Origin: Opitutales bacterium UBA2995
Lineage (GTDB): Bacteria; Verrucomicrobiota; Verrucomicrobiia; Opitutales; UBA2995
Direction of reading: 5' to 3'
Length of the DNA stretch: 50,726 bases
NCBI GenBank assembly: GCA_002346535.1
Contig: DDZZ01000028.1
Span: 46,631 to 97,356 of the forward strand
The position numbers were made by a program, and so were the translations under genes. Shown piece after piece: positions 28,401-36,808 of this stretch (positions are counted from its first letter, which is position 1; every line of letters starts with the position of its first letter). The notes under the pieces were generated by a model, which was not told the DNA's origin, searched no databases, and saw only the letters and a list, made by a program, of their open reading frames with translations.

Positions 28401-28552
28401 GGTTCCCGAAGACAGAGGAAATAGAGTTAGGAAAACAGTTTTTAACGACCCAGGCTTCTTCTTATCGAGAGAAAGGGCACAATCCCAATTTGGCCATCGT
28501 TGACTATTGCCAGTCTCTGTTTAGCTTGAACGAATTCGTTTATATTCGATGA
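25475..28552 (+). CDS. PSCyt1-DUF1549-DUF1553 protein
   Basis: A large predicted secreted or periplasmic protein of the family typical of Planctomycetota and Verrucomicrobiota. A signal peptide (residues 1-22) precedes a cytochrome-type domain with the haem motif CIECH at 50-54. DUF1549 follows (about 170-380, with GERWARHWMDISRFAETMGF and a second CxxCH, GCARCHDHKYDP). A beta-rich middle leads to DUF1553 (about 735-1000, with ARVFVNRVWYHYFGRGI and FLNSRQTRKYAEGFAQRLA). The molecular function is not established; members often occur with DUF1501 proteins, as here, 92 bp downstream. The length of 1025 residues is normal. No frame damage seen. Confidence 0.9.
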   Translation: MKLLFRYLGILLCSLPLTGVFGQELSHAAEMKGGLALFKNEVRGILEQHCIECHGQGDLEGDFDMSTRGSLFESGFVGGSAAESDLVDSITHRFEPFMPHEGDKLDEGSIEAIARWIDLGAPYDHPLVEGVNLKNQGPVEVTDRDRDYWAYRPITMPDFPVIQNDLWPRNEIDHFVLNQLEERGLSPNEEAKRRTLIRRLFLNAVGLPPSLNEVAVFVGDFKPGAYERLVERVLNSKHFGERWARHWMDISRFAETMGFETDFDRPFAYHYRDFLIKVFNQNMPYDQFVRWQIAGDQLDPEDPLALIATGFLGAGVISTVITEKEFESARYDELDDMVSTIGAAFLGTTIGCARCHDHKYDPIPTKDYYGLIANFTRTVRTYIDQDPFADQFEGQLAKFDLEKDRLYQELARYEESVMEPRFESWLKEGSFDIPADRWIVLSPDTFESMQDAEMNKLWDESMLVQSQFIDVDNENLVFEFETSLQNLAALRMETLTHPLLPNQGPGGDYEGGFTLLNLTVEVQDLSLEEPMWKKVELESAVATSEKNDQSFSAKAIFGHVSQGWSISENALGKDQAIVIWFKEPLGFRKSIRIRVKLSSGLNLHQMVGRPRFSVTHDRDAPVEVSSGVSMPAYQGMLKLFVGRQPETLLDKERTALRRWFGREDTGWQIIWRGIQEHELNRPKTQKLRIMVATDTSHPIWHRSAAKGFPSFYEETNFLERGDTEQKGAVAQPGFLQVLMRPGSQFPSDSGRDSRKRFSHWLTDVEAGAGSLLARVFVNRVWYHYFGRGIVETPNDFGKQGGDPSHPELLEWLAADFVEHGWDIKRLHQQILTSATFRQDSEFDAKKSNLDMHNRWLWRYVPRRFEVEVIRDSLLIVSGLLDRTQFGPGTRDPDMLRRSIYFYIKRSALIPEMVLFDWPEHLVSIGRRHSTTIGPQALHFLNSRQTRKYAEGFAQRLASWNDLDELVLQAYLIAFGRFPKTEEIELGKQFLTTQASSYREKGHNPNLAIVDYCQSLFSLNEFVYIR

Positions 28553-28644
28553 TCACTCCTGCCCGAAATACATTCGGTTATCAATCTAAGAAAATTGAAC
28601 CTAATTAGGTTTATAGTTAAGAAGACGAGGAGGATTTGGATTGC

Positions 28645-30141
28645 ATGAATACCGATAATCCATACGGCTATTGCGGACCGGAGAACACTGATTCTCATCG
28701 GTTCTTTACCCGCCGTGAGATGCTAAAGCGATGCGGAATGGGAATCGGGATGATCGGGTTGGCCAGTCTTTTACAGCAGGAGGGTTTGCTCGCTACAGGC
28801 GGACCGCTTGAAGATAAGGCGATCAGTCCTTTGAGATCCAAGCCTACTCATTTTGCACCGAAAGCCAATCGGGTAATTTGGTTATTCCTCAATGGGGGAC
28901 CCAGTCATATCGACACCTGGGATAATAAACCGGAATTGGAGAAATTCCACGATACTGAGTTCGAGGGTTTTGATAAGTTTACCGGCTTTTTCTCCAAGGA
29001 AGTAGGTGCCATTATGAAATCGCCCTTTGTGTTTACCCCGCGGGGCGAGTGTGGAAAAATGGTATCCGAACTTTTTCCTTATCTCGGAAAGCATGTAGAC
29101 AGAATGGCCTTCATTAACTCCATGTATTCGGAGTCTAATAACCACACACCCGCCCTGTTCATGATGAACAGCGGACTGCCACGAAGCGGTTTTCCCTGCA
29201 TGGGATCTTGGATTACTTACGGATTGGGGAGCGAGAGCCAGGACTTGCCGGGTTTTGTTGTAATGGCAGATCCGTTGGGCCGCGGATTGCCCAAGGGAGG
29301 GAGATCGAGCTGGAGTTCCGGATTTTTACCGGGAGTTTATCAAGGCACTCTGGTAAGACAAAAAGGAGATCCCATTTTGAATTTGAGGAAACCAGGGAAT
29401 TTATCCGGAGGACAACAACGGGCTCAGGTTGAATTAATCAACCAACTTAATCGCTTTGACATGGAGCAGCAGGCTGAGGATTCGGGGCTGTCCGCCCGCA
29501 TCGAAAGTTTTGAGCTGGCTTACCGCATGCAGACAGCTGCTCCCGAGGCATTCGATATCGAAAGTGAATCCAGCTACATCAAGGATTTGTATGGGCTAAA
29601 TGATTCCAAATGTGCGCATTTTGGGCGGCAGTGCCTAATGGGGCGACGCCTTCTTGAACGCGGAACCCGGTTTGTTCAAATTTACTCAGGTGGAAATGAA
29701 AACCAACGAGGTTGGGATGGCCACATTGATATTTTAGGAAATCACTCTCAGTTCGCAGCGGAAACGGATAGACCGATCGCAGCCCTACTAACCGACCTCG
29801 TGCAGCGCGGATTGTTGGAAGATACCCTGGTTATATGGGGTGGCGAATTTGGCCGTCTGCCGGTTTCCCAGGTGGGCACTTTAAAACCGGGAAGGGATCA
29901 CAACCCGCATGCCATGGTTTATTGGATGGCGGGAGGCGGCGTTAAAGGCGGTGTTTCCTATGGTGAAACCGATGAGCTCGGATATAAGGCCGCCAAGGAC
30001 CCGGTTCACATCAATGATTTCCATGCAACCATCTTCCACTTGTTGGGAATGGATCATGAACGGCTAACCTATAAGCACAATGGCCGGCGAATGCGACTTA
30101 CCGATGTGGCCGGTGAGGTGATTCATGACATCATTGCTTAG
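28645..30141 (+). CDS. DUF1501 domain protein, Tat-exported
   Basis: DUF1501 proteins adopt a sulfatase/alkaline-phosphatase-like fold and are thought to be exported; their substrate is unknown. The N-terminus carries a twin-arginine-type signal (FFTRREMLKRCGMGIGMIGLASLL). Family marks follow: WLFLNGGPSHIDTWDNKP, the WGGEFGR block, RDHNPHAMVYWMAGGG and a C-terminal LLGMDHERLTYKHNGR. ATG 28645 is favoured over a TTG at 28636, since AGGAGG (28628-28633) is spaced 11 nt from the ATG but only 2 nt from the TTG. It probably shares a transcript with the preceding PSCyt1/DUF1553 gene. Confidence 0.9.
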   Translation: MNTDNPYGYCGPENTDSHRFFTRREMLKRCGMGIGMIGLASLLQQEGLLATGGPLEDKAISPLRSKPTHFAPKANRVIWLFLNGGPSHIDTWDNKPELEKFHDTEFEGFDKFTGFFSKEVGAIMKSPFVFTPRGECGKMVSELFPYLGKHVDRMAFINSMYSESNNHTPALFMMNSGLPRSGFPCMGSWITYGLGSESQDLPGFVVMADPLGRGLPKGGRSSWSSGFLPGVYQGTLVRQKGDPILNLRKPGNLSGGQQRAQVELINQLNRFDMEQQAEDSGLSARIESFELAYRMQTAAPEAFDIESESSYIKDLYGLNDSKCAHFGRQCLMGRRLLERGTRFVQIYSGGNENQRGWDGHIDILGNHSQFAAETDRPIAALLTDLVQRGLLEDTLVIWGGEFGRLPVSQVGTLKPGRDHNPHAMVYWMAGGGVKGGVSYGETDELGYKAAKDPVHINDFHATIFHLLGMDHERLTYKHNGRRMRLTDVAGEVIHDIIA

Positions 30142-30162
30142 CGCTGTTAGGTCGTTGAGTTT

Positions 30163-30234
30163 TGTAGGAGCGGCTTTATGTTGTGATCCCTGTTCTTAGG
30201 GTTCAACCCGATCGCGGATTAAAGCCGCTCTTAG
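30163..30234. repeat. REP-like palindromic element, copy 1
   Basis: Perfect 11-bp arms GAGCGGCTTTA (30168-30178) and TAAAGCCGCTC (30220-30230) enclose about 41 bp. It lies 22 bp after the DUF1501 stop. The right part (GATCGCGG, then TAAAGCCGCTCTTA) matches the end of the element at 43421-43527, so this is a dispersed family. Confidence 0.75.
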
Positions 30235-30297
30235 ATTATTTGGAGACGCTCTTTGAAGGAAGTGTTCGTGTGATTTCCTCGTTTAAGCCACTTTTAT

Positions 30298-30320
30298 GGG
30301 CTCGCTTGGCAAGCGAGCCC
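30298..30320. repeat. palindrome, second short repeat family
   Basis: GGGCTCGCTTG and CAAGCGAGCCC are perfect 11-bp arms around one base. The sequence then reads CTACCTT. A related copy with the same tail is at 41738-41766. It is 68 bp from the REP-like copy 1, in a non-coding gap. Confidence 0.7.
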
Positions 30321-30429
30321 TACCTTAAGATCCGATTATTAATAAATAGGAACAGATTTATCACCCTTGGATACTTCATGAAAGAGCTGCTTCTGGTGTC
30401 GAGTGTACCAGTGGCTATTCCTCTCATCC

Positions 30430-30651
30430 TTACTGAAGCCCGATTCGCGCCGCCAGGACAGTCTGACCTTCGGAATCAGATATGATTACGGAACTAAAAT
30501 CTTCAGATTCTGCAAGAGCTGCGAAATACTGACTCAGATGTGCGCCATCCTGGTTTGTGATGACCGCGACCTTGATAGGGTTCGCAGCCAGGAGGGTGAA
30601 GCTAAGCAGTGTGAAAATAGTACGGGTTATAAAGTGAAACATGCTTTTCAT
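30430..30651 (-). pseudogene. N-terminal fragment of a Gfo/Idh/MocA-type oxidoreductase
   Basis: A signal peptide (MKSMFHFITRTIFTLLSF) is followed by IKVAVITNQDGAHLSQYFAA and VIISDSEGQTVLAARIGLQ, the first strands of a Rossmann fold as in exported Gfo/Idh dehydrogenases. A stop occurs after about 73 residues, where the family would run to 350-450. Nothing downstream restores the sequence; only repeats and non-coding DNA follow. It sits 85 bp after an ABC permease gene, so it looks like the lost last gene of the importer operon. The start is ATG 30651; an upstream ATG at 30678 is less natural. Confidence 0.55.
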
Positions 30652-30735
30652 AGTGGAGTGATGCTTGGTTTTAGCCAACCAGCGACCCCTCCTGGCCGCA
30701 ATCCTAAAGGATTTTTAGTAACCTGCTAAAATTAC

Positions 30736-31758
30736 CTATTTCTGTTTTTGAGCAGCACGTTTACGAGCCACCGCACGTTTGGCCAATTCATCTGCGATCA
30801 CACCACTTAGAATGACAGCGCCGATGACGGCGAATTCTGCCCGTTGAAATCCCAGAAAAGCCATATTCATCATGTTTCGCAGTACCTGAAGAAGGGCGGT
30901 TCCGATGATGACACCCAAGATTGTACCCGTGCCTCCCCGTAAACTACAGCCACCTAGGACCGCCGCAGCGATGGCATAAAGCTCGTAAAAGTTTCCGAAA
31001 TCGACTGGCTGAGCCAGGTTTACGTCCAGCACGAATAGCAGACCGGCCAGACCCGCAAGGCCGGAACTGATCACATAAGCCAGGATGATCATGCGGTCCG
31101 TATTGATACCGCTAAATTTAGCTGCCTCCTCGTTGTTTCCCAGTGCGAGCATGTACCGACCGTAAATAGTGCGGTTGAGGAAAATCCCCGCCAAAATGGC
31201 GATTATCATTAGAATGACGGCTGGTACTGGGATATCCAATCCAATCCTTAATGGTATCTCTCCGGTTGCGAACCAGCGTAAGCCTTTGAGCTCAGTTCCA
31301 AATCCCGCTGTCTGGTCGCCCGTAAATCCGCGGGTAATGCCGCGATACATTAGCAACCCACAAAGTGTCACGATAAAAGGTTGAAGCTTAAGCTTGGTAA
31401 TGAGCAATCCGTGACAGAACCCGATTACAGCGGGTAGTCCTAAGGCAATTAGGATAACAACCGGTACTGGCCAACCCTGATCAATGATCAGCCAGGGTAC
31501 GCCCACACCCACCAGGCAAACGACTGAGCCCAGCGACAGGTCGATACCCCTGGTAATGATGACGAAGGCCACACCGACCCCGAGTATTCCAAAGAGGGAG
31601 GTTCTGCGTATGAGGTTTTCCTGATTGTAGGACCCTAGAAAATTCGGATTGATGATGGCAGTCACGACGTAGACCATCATCAGCAAAACAAATATGCCGA
31701 GGATTCGTTTCATCCCATCGTTTTGGGGCCCTGTGAGCTTGGAAAGAAAAGAGATCAT
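30736..31758 (-). CDS. ribose-type ABC transporter permease
   Basis: An inner-membrane permease of the RbsC/sugar branched family, with about nine hydrophobic segments. Family blocks are GVAFVIITRGIDLSLGS, GLLITKLKLQPFIVTL, ALGNNEEAAKFSGIN (the EAA-like loop contacting the ATPase), and AVLGGCSLRGGTGT. The length of 340 residues is normal. It is 21 bp downstream of the ATPase gene, in an operon ordered binding protein, ATPase, permease. The sugar is not known. Confidence 0.92.
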   Translation of the reverse strand: MISFLSKLTGPQNDGMKRILGIFVLLMMVYVVTAIINPNFLGSYNQENLIRRTSLFGILGVGVAFVIITRGIDLSLGSVVCLVGVGVPWLIIDQGWPVPVVILIALGLPAVIGFCHGLLITKLKLQPFIVTLCGLLMYRGITRGFTGDQTAGFGTELKGLRWFATGEIPLRIGLDIPVPAVILMIIAILAGIFLNRTIYGRYMLALGNNEEAAKFSGINTDRMIILAYVISSGLAGLAGLLFVLDVNLAQPVDFGNFYELYAIAAAVLGGCSLRGGTGTILGVIIGTALLQVLRNMMNMAFLGFQRAEFAVIGAVILSGVIADELAKRAVARKRAAQKQK

Positions 31759-31779
31759 AATCTAAATTCTGTTTGGGGC

Positions 31780-33294
31780 TTATGCGGCATTCGGATTGTC
31801 CGTAGCGAGCTGCATGATGGACTCCTCATTCAATTCGTCCCGGGATAGTTCACCTGTGATTCGTCCTTCATGCATGACCAAGGTCCTATCAGACATGCCG
31901 AGTACTTCTTCTATCTCGCTGGAAACAAACAAAATGGCGATTCCTCGTTTGGCCAGGTCCTCCATGAGACCATAGATTTCCTGCTTCGCGCCTACATCGA
32001 TTCCGCGGGTCGGTTCGTCCAGCAGCAGTACCTTAGGTTCCATTGCCAACCACTTGCCTAGCGCCACTTTCTGCTGATTTCCCCCCGAGAGGTATTGTAC
32101 CACTTGTCTGTCGCTGGGGGTCTTTACGCTCATTTTTTGGATGATTTTTTGCGTTATCTCTCCCTCCCTCGAGTCGTTCAGAAACAAGCCCTTTGGACTC
32201 TCTTGTTTCAAACTCGCCAGTCCTAGGTTTTCCCGGACAGTCATTTCGAGGATGAGTCCTTGTTGTTTCCGATCTTCAGGTACCAGAGCGATACCTGCCT
32301 TGATTGCCTCTTCCGGGGATTGTGGGGCGGTAGCTTCGCCACAGACGGTTATTTCGCCATTCACCGCGGGCGTCACGCCGAAGAGCGTACCCAGCAACTC
32401 GGTACGACCAGCGCCAACCAGTCCAGCCATGCCAACGATCTCACCGGCCTTCAGACTAAAATTGAGTTCGTGTTCAGGATGCTCAGGAGTTCTTAGGTTG
32501 CGTACTTCAAGCACGCCGTTGCCTGGTTCATGAATCGTACGGGCGTAAAATTGTGAAATGTCGCGCCCGACCATCAGGCGGACCATCGCATCGTGATTAA
32601 TTTTTGAGTGGAGGAGGTCACCGGCATTCTCTCCATCACGCAAAACAGTCACCCGGTCGGCCAATTCCTCCACTTCGCCTAGTCGGTGGGAAATATAAAT
32701 TATGCTGACCCCTCGACTACTGAGGTCCTTGATTACCTGGAAGAGAGTATTCGTTTCATTCTGAGACAAACTGGATGTGGGCTCGTCCATTATGAGTATC
32801 CGGGCCTTCACTGAAAGTGCCTTTGCGATCTCAACCAACTGCTGCCGGCCAATGGGCAGATCGCCGACCACGGTTTGAGGATCGACGTCCAGACCCACCC
32901 GATTGAGGTAGGCTTTGGAATCAGTAAAGATGGTCGTTTCGTCAATCAAGCCGCGTTTTTTGGGTTCGCGACCCAAAAAAATATTTGCACCTACGCTGAG
33001 GTTGGTCGCCATGTTGAGTTCTTGGTGTATCAATGAGATGCCATGTTCCAGGGCATCCTGCACGCCGCGTATCGCCACATTTTCTCCTTCGATGAGTATA
33101 TCGCCTTCATCTCTTGGCTGAACACCCGACAGAATTTTCATCAGCGTACTTTTGCCAGCCCCGTTTTCCCCCAACAAGGCAAGTACTTCCCCTTTTCTAA
33201 TATGCAGATCGACATCTTTGAGTGCCCGGACTCCGGGAAAGCTTTTTCCCATGCCGCGAACTTCGAGGAGTGGTGTCGATGAGTCGTCGCTCAC
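31780..33294 (-). CDS. ribose-type ABC transporter ATP-binding protein
   Basis: A duplicated ATPase of the RbsA/MglA type. The N-terminal domain has Walker A GENGAGKS and the degenerate signature LPIGRQQLVEIAKAL with IMDEPTSSL; the C-terminal half has the degenerate GLVGAGRTEL, then YLSGGNQQKVALGKWL and LLDEPTRGIDVGAK. Only one domain is usually fully catalytic in this family. The length of 504 residues is normal. Its ATG overlaps the binding-protein stop by 4 bp (33291-33294), indicating translational coupling. Confidence 0.94.
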   Translation of the reverse strand: MSDDSSTPLLEVRGMGKSFPGVRALKDVDLHIRKGEVLALLGENGAGKSTLMKILSGVQPRDEGDILIEGENVAIRGVQDALEHGISLIHQELNMATNLSVGANIFLGREPKKRGLIDETTIFTDSKAYLNRVGLDVDPQTVVGDLPIGRQQLVEIAKALSVKARILIMDEPTSSLSQNETNTLFQVIKDLSSRGVSIIYISHRLGEVEELADRVTVLRDGENAGDLLHSKINHDAMVRLMVGRDISQFYARTIHEPGNGVLEVRNLRTPEHPEHELNFSLKAGEIVGMAGLVGAGRTELLGTLFGVTPAVNGEITVCGEATAPQSPEEAIKAGIALVPEDRKQQGLILEMTVRENLGLASLKQESPKGLFLNDSREGEITQKIIQKMSVKTPSDRQVVQYLSGGNQQKVALGKWLAMEPKVLLLDEPTRGIDVGAKQEIYGLMEDLAKRGIAILFVSSEIEEVLGMSDRTLVMHEGRITGELSRDELNEESIMQLATDNPNAA

Positions 33295-34307
33295 TCTTTA
33301 CCCAACTTCTTTTTCAGATCTGCCCAAAATTCTTCGACATTGTCCTTACGGATTTGCCTGGCGTCTATGTTAATAAAGCCATCATCTCCAGCTCCATGGT
33401 CGCGGCCTTCGTGGATGGCTTTTAAAACCTCGATTGATTTGTATCCATACATATATGGATTTTGCACTACAGTACCGTGGATCGTTCCATCAATGATGCC
33501 TTGTAGCGTGCGATCTGCTTCATCGAAGGCGATTACTTTGACCTCGTTGAGTTTACCCGCCTGCTCCAAGGCTTCCAGAATTAAGGGCGGATTGTAAGCG
33601 AACAGGCCAACCATGGCGCTGATGTCCGGGTTGCGTGCTAGCGTGTCTTCGGCATTCGCTTTTGCTTTTGCACGATCAAACTGGTCAGTCAGAGTACCCA
33701 GGATCGTGAAATCTTCTCCAACAACGGGACTTCCCGGTGCATCAAATCGGGTGGGGTCGTGGGACCGTCCCAAAACTTCGTCGATGACTCCCTGCCTACG
33801 GCGTCTTGCGTTGTCCTGCTCCATTCTGCCGACCAAAATCATGACAGAGCCGCCTTCAGGTAAGGCTTCCTTAACCAACGCTCCACAGGCGCGTCCAGCG
33901 TCGTAGTTGTCCATTCCGATGTAGACCAATCGGTTGGAGTCCGGGGCATCTGAATCTTGGGTGATCAGGATGGTATTCTCCGCCACCATGTTCAAGAAGT
34001 CAGTTTGGTTAGCTGAATCAATCGGGCTTACGGCAATTCCCGTGGTTCCTCGGGTCAACAAATCCTCCAGCATACTTTTTTGCTCTACTGCTCCAGCGGC
34101 TGGCATGAGCACGTCAGCGTGCACACCCAAGTCCGCTGCGGCGGCTTTTACGCCGCTTTCCGCTATGGTCCAAAAGGGGTCAACTCCGTTGGAAACAAAC
34201 GCATAGGTAGCTTTGTGGCCACCGGATGAACCACCACCGCAGCTTGCGAGGCCAAAAGTAAAGGCAGCCAAAGCAGAAATTAAGCACAAATTATAGGAAA
34301 CTTTCAT
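33291..34307 (-). CDS. ribose-type ABC substrate-binding lipoprotein
   Basis: A periplasmic binding protein of the RbsB family anchored as a lipoprotein: signal peptide MKVSYNLCLISALAAFTFG and a lipobox LASC before a Gly/Ser-rich linker. The family folds into two Rossmann-like lobes; marks are VDPFWTIAESGVKAAA, GIAVSPIDSANQTDFLN, and YIGMDNYDAGRACG. The gene is first in the importer operon, whose promoter lies in the gap before it. The ligand is a sugar or sugar-like compound; no catabolic gene survives next to it except the broken dehydrogenase. Confidence 0.92.
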   Translation of the reverse strand: MKVSYNLCLISALAAFTFGLASCGGGSSGGHKATYAFVSNGVDPFWTIAESGVKAAAADLGVHADVLMPAAGAVEQKSMLEDLLTRGTTGIAVSPIDSANQTDFLNMVAENTILITQDSDAPDSNRLVYIGMDNYDAGRACGALVKEALPEGGSVMILVGRMEQDNARRRRQGVIDEVLGRSHDPTRFDAPGSPVVGEDFTILGTLTDQFDRAKAKANAEDTLARNPDISAMVGLFAYNPPLILEALEQAGKLNEVKVIAFDEADRTLQGIIDGTIHGTVVQNPYMYGYKSIEVLKAIHEGRDHGAGDDGFINIDARQIRKDNVEEFWADLKKKLGKE

Positions 34308-34378
34308 AGCGGCACTAATCGAATAGATGAAAAATTGAGGTCACCCTAGGGGCAAGTATTCCTGGGGAAAAGAAGATA

Positions 34379-34540
34379 ATGCCGCACCCAGACCCAAGCT
34401 TCTCAAACCTCGAATACCAAAATCGCATTTGGCTGGATGCTCGATCTATTGCGGCAGCTCTTATAATCAAGGCTCGACTCAATTTCGGCTCGCTCAAAAA
34501 ACAATTTTCGGATCATCTCGGTCATGGAACAGATTATTAA
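34379..34540 (+). CDS. possible small ORF, unrecognised
   Basis: A 53-residue reading frame in the gap between the ABC operon and the PQQ gene, overlapping the PQQ start by 17 bp. It is basic and has no signal peptide. It has no strong ribosome-binding site and no recognised family. It may be chance or a relic. The rest of the gap (34308-34378) must hold the ABC operon promoter. Confidence 0.15.
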   Translation: MPHPDPSFSNLEYQNRIWLDARSIAAALIIKARLNFGSLKKQFSDHLGHGTDY

Positions 34541-36611
34541 ACGCGCCTCATTTCTTGTGTCCGTACTGTTTATCTGGATCGTTCAATATGCATACTCCGA
34601 TTACAAGACTTGGCAGACGGTAAGCGGCGACCCCGGAATTTCACGTTACTCGGAGCTAGACCAGATCAATGTCTCCAACGTCGCCGAACTTGCGGTCGCC
34701 TGGACCTACCGCACAGGTGACGCACGTGAAGCGTCGGACATGGAATGCAACCCGATTGTGGTCGATGGTATCCTTTATGCCACTACACCCAACCTAGACC
34801 TGATCGCCCTTGAGGCTGATACCGGAAAGGAGGTTTGGCGATTCACGGATAGCGGTGTTGTCGTCAAAGACCCGGATACCAACCGTCTGCAATATTACGG
34901 TTTGAACCGTGGGGTTGCTTATTGGAGGGAAGGAGGTGATCGGCGAATACTTTACTGTCGTGGTCGATACATTTATGCGGTCCATGCCGAAACCGGGTCC
35001 GGGATTTCTGCATTTGGAAACAATGGCCGGGTGGATATGCGATACGGTCTATCCAAACCGGCGGAATTTGTCGGCATCGCAAATCCCGCAGCCGGGGTTA
35101 TATACCAGGATCTTTTTATTATTGGATCCCGCGGAAACACAGCTGGGCAGGTCCGGGCCTACAATGTCCGAAACGGAAAGATGGAATGGCTTTTTAATAC
35201 GATTCCTCATCTTGGTGAAAAATTTGCCGAGACTTGGCCCGAGGATGCCTGGAAGACGGTATATGGAGCCAATGTTTGGGGCGGCTTGAGTGTCGATGTA
35301 AAAAACGGCCTTGTATTTTGTGCAACGGCGGGGCCCAAACCCGATTATTATGGCTGGAAGTATCCTGGTAAAAATGAACTGGCCAACTCGGTCATAGCTC
35401 TAAACGCAAAGACTGGTGAATATGTCTGGCATTTTCAGGAAATTAAGCACGATATCTGGGACCTGGACTTACCGGCTCCACCGACCTTGGTAATCGTTGA
35501 ACGTGAGGGCCGCAAAATTCCTGCGATTGCTCAGGTGAGCAAAACCGGAAATACTTACCTACTCGACCGATTCACCGGGGAGTCTTTGTTTCCTCTGGTT
35601 GAGCGACCGGCTCCCAGATCTGACATTTCGATTGAACAGCCCTGGCCGACTCAGACCGTGCCACTCTTACCTGTTCCCTTTGCGCGGCAGGTCGTGACCG
35701 TTGACGATATTTGGGGTTCAACTATTGAGGCACGCGAGCATGCCATGAATCGCTTTTTGAAAACCCGCTCCGGTTGGTTCATGCCGGTAAGCCCCCAAAG
35801 CTCCGTCATGTATGGTGTGATGGGCGGAGCGGAGTGGCCGGGGCCTGCCTTTGATCCGACGAGTGGCATACTTTATGTGGCTAGCAACAATCTCCCCTTT
35901 CAAATCCGGTTGGATCCAGTCGTCGGGAAAGCAGCCAAGGGAGCTGTTCATTTCGGAGCTAAATGCACTCAGTGTCACTCGATTGAGCGTTTGTCAGGAA
36001 GAGCGAGAAAATTGGAACCGGAACATATACTCCGAATTCTCAAGGACGGAGCCGGCACCATGCCGTCTTTCAGTCACCTGCCCGAAGAACAGATCGACCA
36101 GATCATGGATTTTCTTTATGCCGATCCTCAAGCGGCAGCTAAGGAGACGATCGATCCGGACTTTGTTCCCCAGGATTACACTTTCCGCGGATTTACCAAG
36201 TTCCTGGACTTGAATGGCTATCCGGCTGTGAAACCACCTTGGGGAATGCTCAGTGCTATCGATATAAACCGAGGTGAAATTCTCTGGCAAACAGCCATTG
36301 GAGAATTGGAAGAGTTGACGCAACAGGGCATTCCTCCCACAGGTACGCCACTGTTTGGAGGGCCGACCGTTACCGCGGGAGGAGTGGTTTTTATGGGCGG
36401 ATCTGCCGATGCAAAGTTTCGAGCACTCGACAAGGAGACCGGGGATATACTTTGGGAATCCAAGTTACCTTTCGCTGCTTACTCCAATCCATCTACCTAC
36501 GAAATAAACGGAAGGCAGTACATTGTAATCGCCGCTGGAGGTGGGGGAAAAAATCGCACGCTTTCCGGAGATGTCTATGTGGCCTTCGCGCTTCCAGCTT
36601 CGAACCTGTAG
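34524..36611 (+). CDS. PQQ-dependent dehydrogenase with inserted cytochrome c
   Basis: An exported quinoprotein that oxidises an alcohol or sugar, passing electrons through an internal haem. After a signal segment (residues 1-25) an eight-bladed propeller begins (NVAELAVAWTYRTGD, IVVDGILYATTPN, DTGKEVWRF). The cytochrome c is inserted between late blades: CTQCH starts at residue 481 and a methionine in GAGTMPSF is the likely axial ligand. The propeller then resumes (LWQTAIGE, GGPTVTAGGVVFMGGSADAKFRALDKETG). Its length of 695 residues matches the glucose-dehydrogenase-like PQQ branch. No pqq synthesis gene is present. The substrate is unknown; the preceding sugar importer is divergent. Confidence 0.88.
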   Translation: MEQIIKRASFLVSVLFIWIVQYAYSDYKTWQTVSGDPGISRYSELDQINVSNVAELAVAWTYRTGDAREASDMECNPIVVDGILYATTPNLDLIALEADTGKEVWRFTDSGVVVKDPDTNRLQYYGLNRGVAYWREGGDRRILYCRGRYIYAVHAETGSGISAFGNNGRVDMRYGLSKPAEFVGIANPAAGVIYQDLFIIGSRGNTAGQVRAYNVRNGKMEWLFNTIPHLGEKFAETWPEDAWKTVYGANVWGGLSVDVKNGLVFCATAGPKPDYYGWKYPGKNELANSVIALNAKTGEYVWHFQEIKHDIWDLDLPAPPTLVIVEREGRKIPAIAQVSKTGNTYLLDRFTGESLFPLVERPAPRSDISIEQPWPTQTVPLLPVPFARQVVTVDDIWGSTIEAREHAMNRFLKTRSGWFMPVSPQSSVMYGVMGGAEWPGPAFDPTSGILYVASNNLPFQIRLDPVVGKAAKGAVHFGAKCTQCHSIERLSGRARKLEPEHILRILKDGAGTMPSFSHLPEEQIDQIMDFLYADPQAAAKETIDPDFVPQDYTFRGFTKFLDLNGYPAVKPPWGMLSAIDINRGEILWQTAIGELEELTQQGIPPTGTPLFGGPTVTAGGVVFMGGSADAKFRALDKETGDILWESKLPFAAYSNPSTYEINGRQYIVIAAGGGGKNRTLSGDVYVAFALPASNL

Positions 36612-36808
36612 GTGTCAAGAGACATCTTATCCTGTGGCTTCAAAGTGGCCTTCTCTCAATTTCGTTGTTTCGCCCTCCTGAATCATCAAAAGTTCACGGT
36701 GTATTATTCCCGAGGCATTGTTCCTTTTCCATCCTGAGCTCAGAATAGAGCTTTCTTGGTCTACAACTTCGATCTTAGGATCAATATACTCCACATCTGA
36801 AAACCATC

